Of a DNA stretch of 64,000 nucleotides, positions 54,466 to 64,000 are shown piece by piece. Origin of the DNA: Armillaria gallica (lineage: Eukaryota; Basidiomycota; Agaricomycetes; Agaricales; Physalacriaceae); contig JBANDB010000002.1 of assembly GCA_037576215.1 (NCBI GenBank), positions 5,208,001 to 5,272,000 on the forward strand, given 5' to 3'. The notes beneath the pieces are model-generated. The model was not told where the DNA came from, made no database searches, and was given only the letters and a program-made list of their open reading frames with translations. Position numbers and translations under genes: made by a program. The first letter of the stretch is position 1. Every line of letters starts with the position of its first letter.

Positions 54466-54771
54466 ATGTTATCAGCTGGTCTGTCTCCTTTTCGACGCGC
54501 TTTATTAGTCGGCGTCAATGCCATCGCCCCACATTTTCGCATTTCCAGAATGTGCTGGTTCTGCTGCGTCTTTGCACAAAAGGTCCACGTCCAAGCGACA
54601 CGACCGCCTCTTCCTCCATATCTGGCCTACGAGCTCGCTATGCTGCGAAGGAAGAGGATTAATGCACCGTGGAGGCATCATCTCATTGACCGAGATTTGT
54701 GGGAGAAGGGGTTTCCGACGCACCGGAGACAGTGGCTCGTTGAGATCCTGAGAACTGCCAGGACACGATAG
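54466..54771 (+). other. Right-arm copy of the 101-codon frame
   Basis: Same length and position relative to the F-box-like gene as 23318-23623. See that entry for why coding status is doubtful. Confidence 0.25.
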
Positions 54772-54783
54772 TCTTCTCTCGCC

Positions 54784-55820
54784 TCACATCGCCCCGCCTA
54801 AACATCTTCTATCCCAAACGAGCCTCCACCAGTTGATCGCACCATTCCACATATTCGGCTTTCTGGGAACAGGGCGTGGCCCCGTAAGCGGTCTGACATC
54901 CACGTACTCCGTCACGACTTCGTCCTCCACATTCTGCGGTTCCATCTCCTTTATCCACTCCGGCAGTTCATCCCAACTCGTGTATCTGTTATCGCCCCAG
55001 AAACTCTCTTCTGGGGTCTCTGGTGGTGGACGGATGTTGGCGGCGTCGAACCCCAGTTCAAGGACCACCGGGTCGATATCCGTCTCAAAGGTCTCTAACG
55101 CCGGGCATATGTGCTTGATCAGGAGCACCAGCGCTGGGTTGGCACCCCGGATAGTCAGATGGCGGATGTACGGCAAGGTGAGCGACTTGGATTGTAAGAC
55201 ACCCCCGTATCTGACTGATGGAGAGTAGAACTTTGGAGGGTAATAGAACTCTTTCGAGTGGTAAAGATAACGAAGACGAGTGGAGTAGTCGTCATCTTCG
55301 ATATCGTATGTGAATCGCATCTCTAGGGAATCAATGGTTCTAGGGGGAAGAGCGAGTGGAACCGGCAGACGTAGGCAAACGGCATTTGTTGGCTAACATT
55401 ATGATAGAGGAGTGTTACGTGTCGGATACGGGAAAGATTTGTGAATATTCGAGGGAAGCCGTAGAATAAGGTGTCCTGGACAGAGACAGTGAGGGAACGA
55501 CAGCAACGAGAGAAATAAGCGCCCAGAGTCAGCTGTGCACCATCGGAATCGGTAACGGTCCTAGAAGTGAAAGACGGATCGATTTGAAGAAGAACGAGAT
55601 ACTTGGAGTAGGCATACGAAACGATATGCAGATGTGTGAATGAGACTCGTAGGAAAGTGAGCATCCATATCCGACCAACGCGAAGCGAGGCCTTCATGAA
55701 GAAATGACGCTCCTTTTTGCTCAAAGGAAGTGCCCATATCTCCTCGATGATAAGCGTGATTATTTCAAGTGGTAAGTAAGGAAAACGATCGATAACTGAG
55801 GATGGCTTCGATAGACTCAT
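54784..55820 (-). pseudogene. F-box-like protein, second family (frameshifted right copy)
   Basis: Near-identical to 22268-23305, but the C-run that has six C in the left copy has five here (five G at about 55350-55354 on the plus strand). The frame stops 165 codons in (end at 55323), and the rest continues open in the next frame from 55320. Other differences are conservative. A homopolymer change of this kind could also be a sequencing error. Confidence 0.75.
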
Positions 55821-56198
55821 GGTGGTTGTGGTCCTGTTGCCGTTAGTAGCTGAAAGGGTGTGTTAACGCTGGACCGTTCATCGGACCGAATCCCGAACAC
55901 AGCCTACACAGCCATTAAGGTAGTTGACACCGTCGTGTATAAATAAATATGATGATGATGATGATGATGATGAGGTGGCCATTGGTAGTTCACGCTTATC
56001 GCAGAATGGTATTCGAGGGCGACCGCTCCGACTCGTCACAGAAACTTCTCTGCTGTGTCATTCGTAAGCGTTGATACCCCACAATCTTGCAGCAACACCT
56101 CGGCGGTCGCCCCAAAGGATCAACATTGTATAAAATGTGTCTTTACCCTACCACACAGCAATAGCACGTCACTATAGCATCGTCAGTCACCTTTTCCG
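55821..56198. other. Intergenic with the empty insertion site and a (GAT)n tract
   Basis: Contains TAATGGCT (minus strand, 55910-55917), the unoccupied target of the 11.8 kb insertion, and a (GAT)n microsatellite at about 55949-55973 that is absent from the left arm. Confidence 0.65.
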
Positions 56199-58493
56199 TC
56201 AGAAAAGTAAAGAACCTACAGCCACATATCTAAACGCGGGATTCTCAAAATCTGTTATATCATCCACCATCGCCGTGCGCTCATCATACTTGATTCCTTC
56301 CTCGGTCATTTTTCTGTCTCTCCGCTTATTCGACGTCAAGAAAAGGGTCCTCAACGCCAAGATAACAAAGACCTCGACGATATTAGCGACAAGCATCCCA
56401 ACAATGCCGGTGGTGTATTTCGGCGCCTCGGACGTCTTGAAGAGAAAAGGCCCGACGATGTTTCTAGGCATCAGCGGCGGGTTAGCCGTGATTATCCCTT
56501 CCATGATACGCCTACGTACCCAGTGCATAGACCCAGGAAGACAGCCGCATTGGCGACAGCTGGAGTAAACGAAGTGAGAAAGAAGCAATGCCCGAATGCC
56601 TTGTAGAGTTCTACCTCTCTTTGTCTGACCACCGACGTTTCCGGATACGAGTGACAGACCGAGTACGAAGGTAGCGTTGTACGATCCGGTTAACCAGTAA
56701 CCGATCAGGCGTGTAGGCTTTGAGGTTTCGGGACCCCAAGCCATCATCTAAAACCACTGATTAACAGATTGGTTCAAGTTAATTTGGTGACCCTTACACA
56801 GCTACCAACGATATTGGGCAGGAGAAAGACGATCATGAGGAGGGTTCTGCTATTCTTCGGTGCTTTGGTGTTGACCCAGACAGAAAATAAGATGCTATGG
56901 ATAGGTTGAGCATTCGACAAGGGATATCACCGGTGATACACACCAGAAGCAGATGAAGAAACCGTACGGGATCTGCATCAAGGTCGTCTCGAGTGTGTCA
57001 AAACCGAAGCCTTGTATGATGAGCGTTCCGCTGGTAGAGGAAGACTCGGATAAGAAAGGCATGAATTATCGAAGCCCACGTGAGTCTCACAAGTTCGAAA
57101 TTCCACCCTAGAGGACCTCATTAGCTTTCAGTGTCAGGCGACGGCTAAGAGACATACATTCGGAATATTGGAGGAAAACCCGAGCAAGAAGAAGAGATAA
57201 ATCTTGGGGTCACAGAACGCTTCCACGATTTGACCAGGCTTCACTCTAACACACGGTCAAATCAATATCACCTGCATACCAATAAAGTACTGACCTATGG
57301 GTATCAGCACCAGCTTGATCATGCCTCTTGCGACTCAGGACTATGAGCCGCTCCTCGTCTTTGAACCAATACGACTTATAATACGGAGAGTCAGGAACAA
57401 ACGTGAACATGACGAGCGCCCAAAACGAGCAAAGGGCTCCGATGATAAGAAATTCGTAGCGCCACGACGGAAGAGCACCTTGATCTGAGAAAGCGCATCA
57501 AGACAATCATACTAGTTTGAGATTTGGAGCCACGTACATGTCCAATAGCATATCCCAGTAATCCGCCGAGGGCGATACCAATACCATTCGCACTGTACCA
57601 GAGTCCGATTCGAATAGGTTGTTGACTACGCGTATACCACAGCCCGGTGATCAGAACAAATGCAGGATCTGCCGTTGACTCTACTGCGCCGGAGAGGATG
57701 CGCAGAATCATCATGTCCTTGAAGTCCTTCGCTGCTGCTTGCGCCATGAGAAGCACACCCCAGAAGAAGATCTGCCAGGAATCCCGATGTCATGATGGGG
57801 TTCGAAAAAGGTATCGCGATGGTGAACACACGTTGACAGCGAGATATTTCGCTATGGGAAATTTCTGCATGAGGAGATTGGTCGGGAAAGCCCAGAACAG
57901 CCAACCAACTGGAAAACCAATGAGTGCCCGGACAGGAATATAGAAGGTTCGAACGCACAATAGAAAATACTCGATAGCCATTGCTGTAGGTGTTTTCTGC
58001 ATGAGACGAGTGAAAGATACGGAATGAATACACGTACATATTCCATTTTCCCCAATGCCAGATCTTCCTTGACTGACGTCCACAAAAATGAGAGGGTTAT
58101 GATGAACCGAAAGCGGTAACTCACTCCCGAATATCGCAGCATACGAGAGCGTCGTCTTGTCGCTGCGTAAACCTGGTAAATGTGAAAAGTTTTGCGATGT
58201 CAAAAAACGTTCCATACATATAGTAAAACTAGCGTGCCAATTATCAGAACGACTCAGAAGAAATGATTGGGCAGACTCACCATGTAGCAAACAGCCAATG
58301 CAGGGATGACCAGCAAGTCAATCCTTCGCTCAATCCGCTTCACGACCACCGGATCCAGCACAGTCTCGTTCATGCGCGCCAGGTCATCCAACAAGGCGCG
58401 CTCAGGTTCTGCTTTCAAAAGTCTTCCAAAGAACCCGGGACGCTCTTCAACATGACGTTCGGAGATCTCGGCAGTTGGCTTGAACTCGCTCAT
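56199..58493 (-). CDS. MFS transporter (Dal5-like), full length
   Basis: About a dozen short exons from MSEFKPTAEISERHVEERPG (exon 1, 58281-58493). An 11 nt micro-exon (58218-58228) restores FYYIDKTTLSYAAIFG across its neighbours, followed by IKEDLALGKMEY, WLFWAFPTNLLMQKFPIAKY, GLWYTRSQQPIRIGLWYSAN, WRYEFLIIGALCSFWALVMF, PDSPYYKSYWF, ISNFGTLIIQGFGFDTLETT, SRTLLMIVFLLPNIVGS, YWLTGSYNATFVLGLSLVSG and NIVGPFLFKTSEAPKYTTGI. The order and motifs fit the anion:cation-symporter family (allantoate, nicotinate or similar carboxylate uptake). No frame break found. The end could be a splice to a TGA just past VAV or the read-through stop at 56199. Its left-arm copy keeps only the last exons. Confidence 0.83.
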
Positions 58494-58990
58494 CGATGGC
58501 TTATCGAAATGGTGAAGGATAAACTAATCCTGAGTCGTCCGTTCCGGTGGTGCCATGGGGTATATTTTGAGCTTCGCAATCAGAAAAACGGTCCGGGATT
58601 GGGTCAGATGCCTAAGGGAAAGCGAAAAAGCATTTGAAGATGCACCTCCAATGGTCGCCCTTCTTCCACTAGGCTAGTCACCGGTTTCTCTGATGCGGTG
58701 CTTTGTTCGTATATCCAAAACGGCGCGTATGAAAAGCGCTCGAAGTGACGGAACTGAACAACGTCAGGCTCACGGGATACAATTGCTCGTGGTTGTGTGA
58801 TCGTTCGAACTGTCACGATATTTTGGTAGAAAACTAGAATGTAAAATTTGAAGGCCGAAAAAAAGTATAAATCTATGCCTTGAGCTCCTTCTCAAACAGG
58901 TTCTTAACCAGCTGAACAGAAGGAACTTGAGATTTTTGCGAGACGAATTACCTTCACATTTTACGACTCTGGTACAGGGAGATCCCCATC
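58494..58990. other. Promoter side of the MFS gene, no gene seen
   Basis: No coding frame of note. It ends in GGAGATCCCCATC (58978-58990), one of the two target duplications of the SINE-like element. Confidence 0.5.
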
Positions 58991-59156
58991 TTTTTTTTTT
59001 TTTTTTGTGGAACGTTTGGTATGGCTTTGTACACCCTGCTCAGCAGGGGCCTTCCGACTAGCGGAGTGGAGCGGCACGCCAAAGACGTTGTACTCAGCCC
59101 GTTGATGAGTCAGGGTCTGTAATCCCGCGAGCGTGATGAGAATTGTAGATGTGCTT
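58991..59156 (-). mobile_element. SINE-like retroposon, 166 bp with 16 nt A tail
   Basis: On the minus strand a 150 bp body ends in sixteen A (58991-59006). It is flanked by perfect 13 bp duplications GGAGATCCCCATC at 58978-58990 and 59157-59169. The related 3' flank of copy F (around 29800) has one copy of this site without the insert. No clear tRNA A/B boxes, so the RNA of origin is open. Poly(A) plus a 13 bp duplication indicates LINE-machinery insertion. Confidence 0.75.
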
Positions 59157-59276
59157 GGAGATCCCCATCAACGAATGCTATGGAATAGCAGCGGGACGTA
59201 CTTGGAATCAAGTTAGTGGCAACGCGAGCATCAATAAATTAAGGGCGCATCGATCAGCTTTAAGGGCTAAGTAATT

Positions 59277-60568
59277 TCAAAAAATACGCCTGGTGCTAGT
59301 CGGAAATGGCGACACAGGCACGTTATATGTATTCTCCGTCATGTCAAAAACCCTCAACTTCGCCTTCTCCTTCAGCACCTTGCATGCATCTATGATGGCC
59401 CCTCTCAACCGATCCGTACACAGACCCGGATAAGCGTGGTAAGCACTTAGCTGGAATACCAGATCCACATTCCGGACAAGGTTTGAGAGAAGGTCGCTTA
59501 GCTCCTCGAACGCTCTCTTTAGCGGCTCAAGTTGTCCCGGGGTGACGGCAGGTAGAGAGCCCCTCAACTTGATGGTAAGTCGCTCTATGACTGGAGAGTC
59601 CTCCGGTACTGCTTTGAAGGACCTGATCCACCAGTTGATGAACAGTGGCGCCTCGTCGCTCAGCTCAGCACCGAGTTGTAGATCAGCAATGCCGTTCAAG
59701 TCAAGAGGAGAGATACTATGTGGGAGAATCTCGTAGTCGCCAAAAACTGTGTGGTGTGACTGGTGAGCATAGGCCAAACAGAACATGACGGGTACATACG
59801 TCCACGACAATCAATCTCTAGCACTTTTAGGTTCTTTGATGCTAAATTAGCGGTTTGGATAACCGCACAAAGTTCATCCGGGGAGCGGTTTATGACATGG
59901 AATTCTTCCAGGTGATCAAGGTACACAGACCGATATGAACGCAAGCCTTCCCAGAATATGAGGATCGCCCCGCAGGCGACGTCGACACGTATGTCTTTGA
60001 TGCGAGAAGCAGTAGGTGCTGGCATGACGGGGTCCTCGTTCGGGCTGACATCGCTCAGGCATGATATGATGTGCAACTCCGTCACATTAGGAAGGGAGAG
60101 AACGATGTGGTGGAACTCTAAAAATGTCTGCCATTGAGGACATTCGAGCGCGAGTGTGGTGATGGCGAGGTATGGAGCCGAGATTACGAACGCAGGCAGA
60201 ATATGCTGCCATTCAGTGGCTTCTCCCTCCATATAGCTCTCGTCCCACTGGCAGAGAGATAGTGTCGTCGGAGATGAGAGTGAGTGCAGGAAATCAACAG
60301 TGGCTCTCTGGTGCTTGGGTAGGAAAAAATTGAGGCATCGGAACTGGACGCGCTTGATGCACTGGAGCAGCTCGGGTGAGTCGCGCGCGATGTCAAAGAG
60401 CTGCGCTGATCGAAGATCATCAGGAGTGCGGCAATCGACTTCGCGGAAAAGATGGGCACGTGTGCGGGGGTAAAATTGGCGACAAACAAGTGAGCACGCT
60501 TTTAGCGCGGAGGGCGAGTCATATAGGTAGTCGATTATCTCGTCGACCAACTCTTGCGGGTACATCAT
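59277..60568 (-). CDS. F-box family protein, copy G
   Basis: Exon 1 (59800-60568), a 53 bp intron (59747-59799; donor GTATGT, acceptor CACAG) and exon 2 (59277-59746, 470 nt) give 412 residues: MMYPQELVDEIIDYLYDSPS, FVISAPYLAITTLALE, EFHHIVLSLPNVTELHI, RSVYLDHLEEFHVINR, then FINWWIRSFK and ERLTIKL. An ATG at 60601 would add MAYQSRLPSAT, mirrored in copy C. It is the counterpart of copy E in the inverted duplication and has the canonical donor that E has lost. Confidence 0.86.
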
Positions 60569-60601
60569 GGTGGCAGAAGGTAACCTGGATTGATAGGCCA
60601 T

Positions 60602-61037
60602 CTCCGCACTTACAGCTCAGGTAAATAGAAGCAAACTACTTCTAGGCATTTTGTTTGCACGACTGAGTCTCTGATCCATTCGCAGGTTCGGTCTGAATCT
60701 TCGCAAAAATTGTTGTCGTTGGTGTAAGGCCTAATGACCTGGAGTGACGGAGATAAACAATTGTGGTCAAAGGAGCAGTAAGAGCCCGATACTTACATAC
60801 ATACTTGCGCGTAGTTTTCATATCAATTATAAGTACAAAGTGTCAAGGGGAACAAAAGCGTTGAGACTCGAGCTCGTATGCACATCTCAGCACGCGACTC
60901 GAGATATTTAGTCAAAAATTTCATTCTTTGCGCATCTAGACGCGAATACTTCTCAATCTTCTGTCTGTACACTACCGAGTTTCTGTTGTAATAAAATGTC
61001 TACTAATACACGGCAGAACCAGTCTTGGATGGACTAT
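60602..61037. other. Family promoter block and relic, minus strand
   Basis: Holds the conserved promoter block (about 60610-60650, AGGTAAATAGAAGCAAACTA) and a relic end (GTTCGGTCTGAATCTTCG) like those before A and C. The rest is unassigned, with pieces resembling 35720-35800. Confidence 0.5.
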
Positions 61038-62434
61038 CTATATCGGACCCGCAATCAGCTCACAAATTGCATAAAAGCCAAGATCGTATACGCACTGTAT
61101 GACTTTGACAGAAAGTTTACCCTTTCCTGCCAGCCGGGGGAACTGCGCTTTAAGGTGCCTCGCTCTAACTTCCACGCTCCTATGAGGCGTTGCTCCTCCT
61201 TGAATGCCCTCCGACGGCAGGGCCAACCGACTTTCGTCCCATTGGTTTACGTGTTCGTCTGACGACTTCTTCTGCACCTGTATCGTCAGCGCTCGAAACT
61301 CATCGTCGAACGGCGTGCTTGAAAGGATCTGGTCAAACTCGTTCCACTCTGGTTGTGCCGCAGGGTTCGCCAAACTAAATGAAGGGCCCAATTCGAGGTC
61401 CATGACCCGCAAGGCCGGCGTTTCATCACATGCTATCACCTCTTTCAGGCTTTGAAACCACCATCGCAAGTAATGAGGCCCATCGCGCCCGTATGTTATC
61501 ATGAAAGCAATTTTTGACAAATGCCCAATGCCGACGACAGGAAGGCTGTCCAGTGGGAGATCGCGTGATGCGTTTGCTGCCATAGCACCAATAAGAATAT
61601 AACACCAAAAAAGTGCAGATACAAATACTCACGGAAATTGAATGTCAGCGATAGAACTCGAAGGGTATCGGATGTCAGCGTCAGCATTTCGCCTAGATGC
61701 TGGAAGTCAATGCTCTCGCTAAGACTAAACGCAAACCGTTGCAGTTTGTTGATAGACAGAGGGCAGGTACTCGTCTCCAGGATCGCTTCGATGAAGGCAG
61801 GACACTTGTAGTCATACTTGCTCACGACACTCAAGTCTCGTATAGAAGGCCCGCGACGCGTAGCGTGCGTGTGGGCCAGCCTTGGCCAGCTGGTTTCATC
61901 ACCCCCAAACATCGGTAAAACCACTGGGCCAGTATGATGCACGGACAGCCGTTCCAAGTTTGGGGATCCTTGTAAGATGGCGCACATGTGGTCAAACCCG
62001 TTCTCGAGAAAGAAGACATCATAAAGATGTATTTCACGAAAAGAGTGAGAGGAGAGCCGTGCCATTGATCCATCACAAAAGTCGGTGAAGCTAGTGGCGT
62101 CGTAAAATTTGATGACCTTGAGATTCTGCATGAATCGAAGGATAGAGTTGACGGTGTCGGTCCCACGATGAGGGGAGTGGCTACGATTATACCCATGGAT
62201 GCAGAAAGTCTGCACAAGGGAAGGAATATGCGGAGATGCTACACAGAATTCGTGAAACCTCTCGAACGCATCACGATACGCTGGGCGGCCGTCCAACTTG
62301 AGCTCCTGAAAGAGAAGCGCGCGGCTATGCGAGGAGAAATTGCGACAGGTGAGAGAGCAGGCCTTGAGGTCATTAAAGTCGTGGACCTCGTCGAGTATTG
62401 CATCGACAAGCTCCTGAGGGAAGAACTCCGTCAT
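61038..62434 (-). CDS. F-box protein with LRR-like body, unrelated to copies A-G
   Basis: Exon 1 (61633-62434), a 56 bp intron (61577-61632, donor GTGAGT) and exon 2 (61038-61576) give 446 residues. The N-terminus FFPQELVDAILDEVHDFNDL, then KACSLTCRNFSSHSRALLFQ is a clear F-box. Leucine-rich stretches follow (NLERLSVHHTGP, SIRDLSVVSKYD, TLRVLSLTFN, PALRVMDLELG). Probable SCF substrate receptor; substrate unknown. An upstream in-frame ATG at 62476 would add MCSSVSHAYPGGLI; the 62434 start fits F-box spacing better. Confidence 0.85.
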
Positions 62435-63680
62435 GATTAGGCCACCTGGATACGCATGAGATACGGAAGAGCACAATAATTCGAGCTAGCCCCACCTTGG
62501 TTTCCGGGACTTTAACAATTCTAGTGTTAAAGTGTTTCAAAATCCAACGATGTCCTGAACACACAAGTACAGTCAGTGCAGAAGCGGTAACGATGAGAAT
62601 AAGTCCAGTACCTGTTACGACCGATGATGGTTCACCGCAAGAAATCTTGGAGCATATATACTGCTATTATTCGGTTCAAGCATACCAGTCGTTGGGAACG
62701 TGTATGTACCCTGGTCCCTCCCTTCACGCGCTTGCCCAATCATTTATGCGAAATCGTTGGAGCAAGGTACCAGTTCCAATGGGTATGTATGGCAGTTTTG
62801 ACGTCACCAAACCGAACGTTTACCGTCGTGAATTTTGCCTGTCACCGCTGATAACTAGACTCGAACTAGTCAGACAATGCCGTGTAGTTCCTATTGTTGT
62901 ACTATTTGAGGAGATGAGAGATAGAATAACAACCAAGGCTGGTATCGAGCCTCGTTGATGACTGTAGAGGACAAAATGCGACCCGTGAGAATTGTCGGCC
63001 CGTAAACCCCGACCACGAGGCGGCCACTCGAGAAGTCGATCTCGCCTTTCTTCTCAACCTCATGTCTGTTTAATCTCATTTTTAACAACTATACATCCAG
63101 ATCCCTACATTTCGGCAGGCTTGTCACATTATTGGGTCGCTCGGGAGTCTTTGACGACCGACGCCTAATTTTTGGCTTTTACGGTTTTACTTCCCCCCCA
63201 TATTTAAACGCATAATGGCTTATGTCGTAAAACGGGGGATCAGTTCGTTCCCAGTATAGATGTGCACGGTGTCGAGCCAATAGTATTGCGCTTGGCTGAG
63301 CTCTGCAAACGCATGAGGAATACTACTGTACCTACTTTTATACTAAATCCTATTTTACTAGAATCTTCCACGCTTTTCCTGCATCTTCTTCCTTAATCAG
63401 CAAGATCGGCATGATGCCGGATTGCCATATTCCAACAGCTTATGAGATTATATTCATACACGCGACCCCCAGGCCGTTGAACCTGGTCTATTGTCTCCCA
63501 ACCTACGGTGAGTTCGACAACTGCATGGACCAAATACTCTTGGAACCCCTGGTATGGTCAAGAACAGATTGTATGAAAAGAATGACTGGCTCCTTATATT
63601 GATGTGGCGACCGGATCCTGAAAAATTGCGCATCTCAAGGGGATCTAGGCGCTGCAATCAATGCGCGATCAAAAAACGAC
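62435..63680. other. Intergenic, no gene recognised
   Basis: A plus-strand frame at 62497-62958 is open but shows no family features, and its ATG lies in the promoter side of the F-box gene. Nothing else seen. Confidence 0.45.
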
Positions 63681-64000
63681 ATGCACGTGAACTCTATCAC
63701 CACTGGTGATTACCTTGTCACTCCCAACACCGATGCCTCGTCGAGCCAAGCCAGCCACCGCGTCGGCCGTCACACCCTCACCCGCTCAACGAGACCAGTT
63801 TCACCACTCCATTCCGAGATTCATATTGCGGCGTTTCCAGACTGGTCCTCGCAAGTGAGTGAACGCCAGTAAGTGCGTGGAGCGTCTCTCAATCGATCTT
63901 CATAGATCCAAGGCTGAGCGACGCAAAGAGTATAGACAGACACACGTCGATCCTGATCATGTCTTTTACTACGACTTGACATCAGGGAGCCTCGATGTTC
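63681..64000 (+). CDS. Possible gene start, runs off the window
   Basis: ATG at 63681 opens MHVNSITTGDYLVTPNTDAS. Splicing GTAAGT at 63869 to CATAG at 63905 keeps the frame open to the window end (SKAERRKEYRQTHVDPDHVF, YYDLTSGSLDV). The intron would be only 37 bp, which is short. No family recognised. Confidence 0.35.

Noticed and set aside
62497..62958. 153-codon plus-strand frame
   Set aside because: Starts in the promoter side of the F-box gene, with no recognisable motif or splice-supported extension.
63640..63710. Zn2Cys6-like RRCNQCAIKKRH
   Set aside because: Only the first Cys pair fits; the third Cys at the required spacing is missing and a stop follows soon after.
1..64000. CRISPR arrays, bacterial operons, rRNA or tRNA genes
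   Set aside because: None seen; intron-rich genes and element types are those of a fungal nuclear genome.

Overview
The window is nuclear DNA from a filamentous basidiomycete, most likely a mushroom-forming agaricomycete. The grounds are many 45-60 bp introns, a class I hydrophobin, a CAP59-type mannosyltransferase relic, an expanded F-box family, RBR E3 ligases and a chromodomain Ty3 retrotransposon. All calls come from reading the sequence; no database search was possible. Splice sites were placed by hand from GT-AG signals, reading frame and comparison between copies inside the window.

Left part (1-10 kb): a partial APS kinase on the minus strand, then a plus-strand array of one F-box family (copies at 1079, 4539, 6264 and 8191, with decayed fragments between), interrupted by a four-exon hydrophobin (2905-3434). 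The family model is two exons with one phase-1 intron and about 400-413 residues. The array ends in the last piece of an MFS transporter (9757-10081).

10.3-22.2 kb: an 11.8 kb block of nested mobile DNA. It is bounded by the 8 bp duplication TAATGGCT, and the matching unfilled site is visible at 55910-55917. Inside are a small hAT-type element with perfect ends, long CACTA-like inverted arms, an inverted-repeat element and a Ty3/gypsy chromovirus on the minus strand.

22.2-31.4 kb: a second F-box-like gene, a truncated LINE, a nine-exon 2-oxoglutarate/Fe(II) oxygenase, a frameshifted MFS transporter and another F-box family member.

32-49 kb: a nine-exon gene for an unrecognised 1026-residue protein with a PD-(D/E)XK-nuclease-like C-terminus; three RBR E3 ligase genes made by tandem duplication, the third fused to an N-terminal cysteine-peptidase-like region; and the ribosome-biogenesis factor TSR2.

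49.9-62.4 kb: an inverted copy of the left block. It runs CAP59 relic, oxygenase, F-box-like gene (frameshifted), MFS transporter (full length here) and F-box family gene, followed by an unrelated F-box gene. Together with 8.2-27.7 kb this forms a large inverted segmental duplication whose arms have since diverged by insertions (hAT-type block, LINE, SINE-like) and by a deletion in the left transporter. The window ends in an open, unrecognised gene start.

Functionally the window is dominated by rapidly duplicating ubiquitin-system genes (F-box and RBR), with single-copy housekeeping genes (APS kinase, TSR2) at the edges of the unstable stretches.
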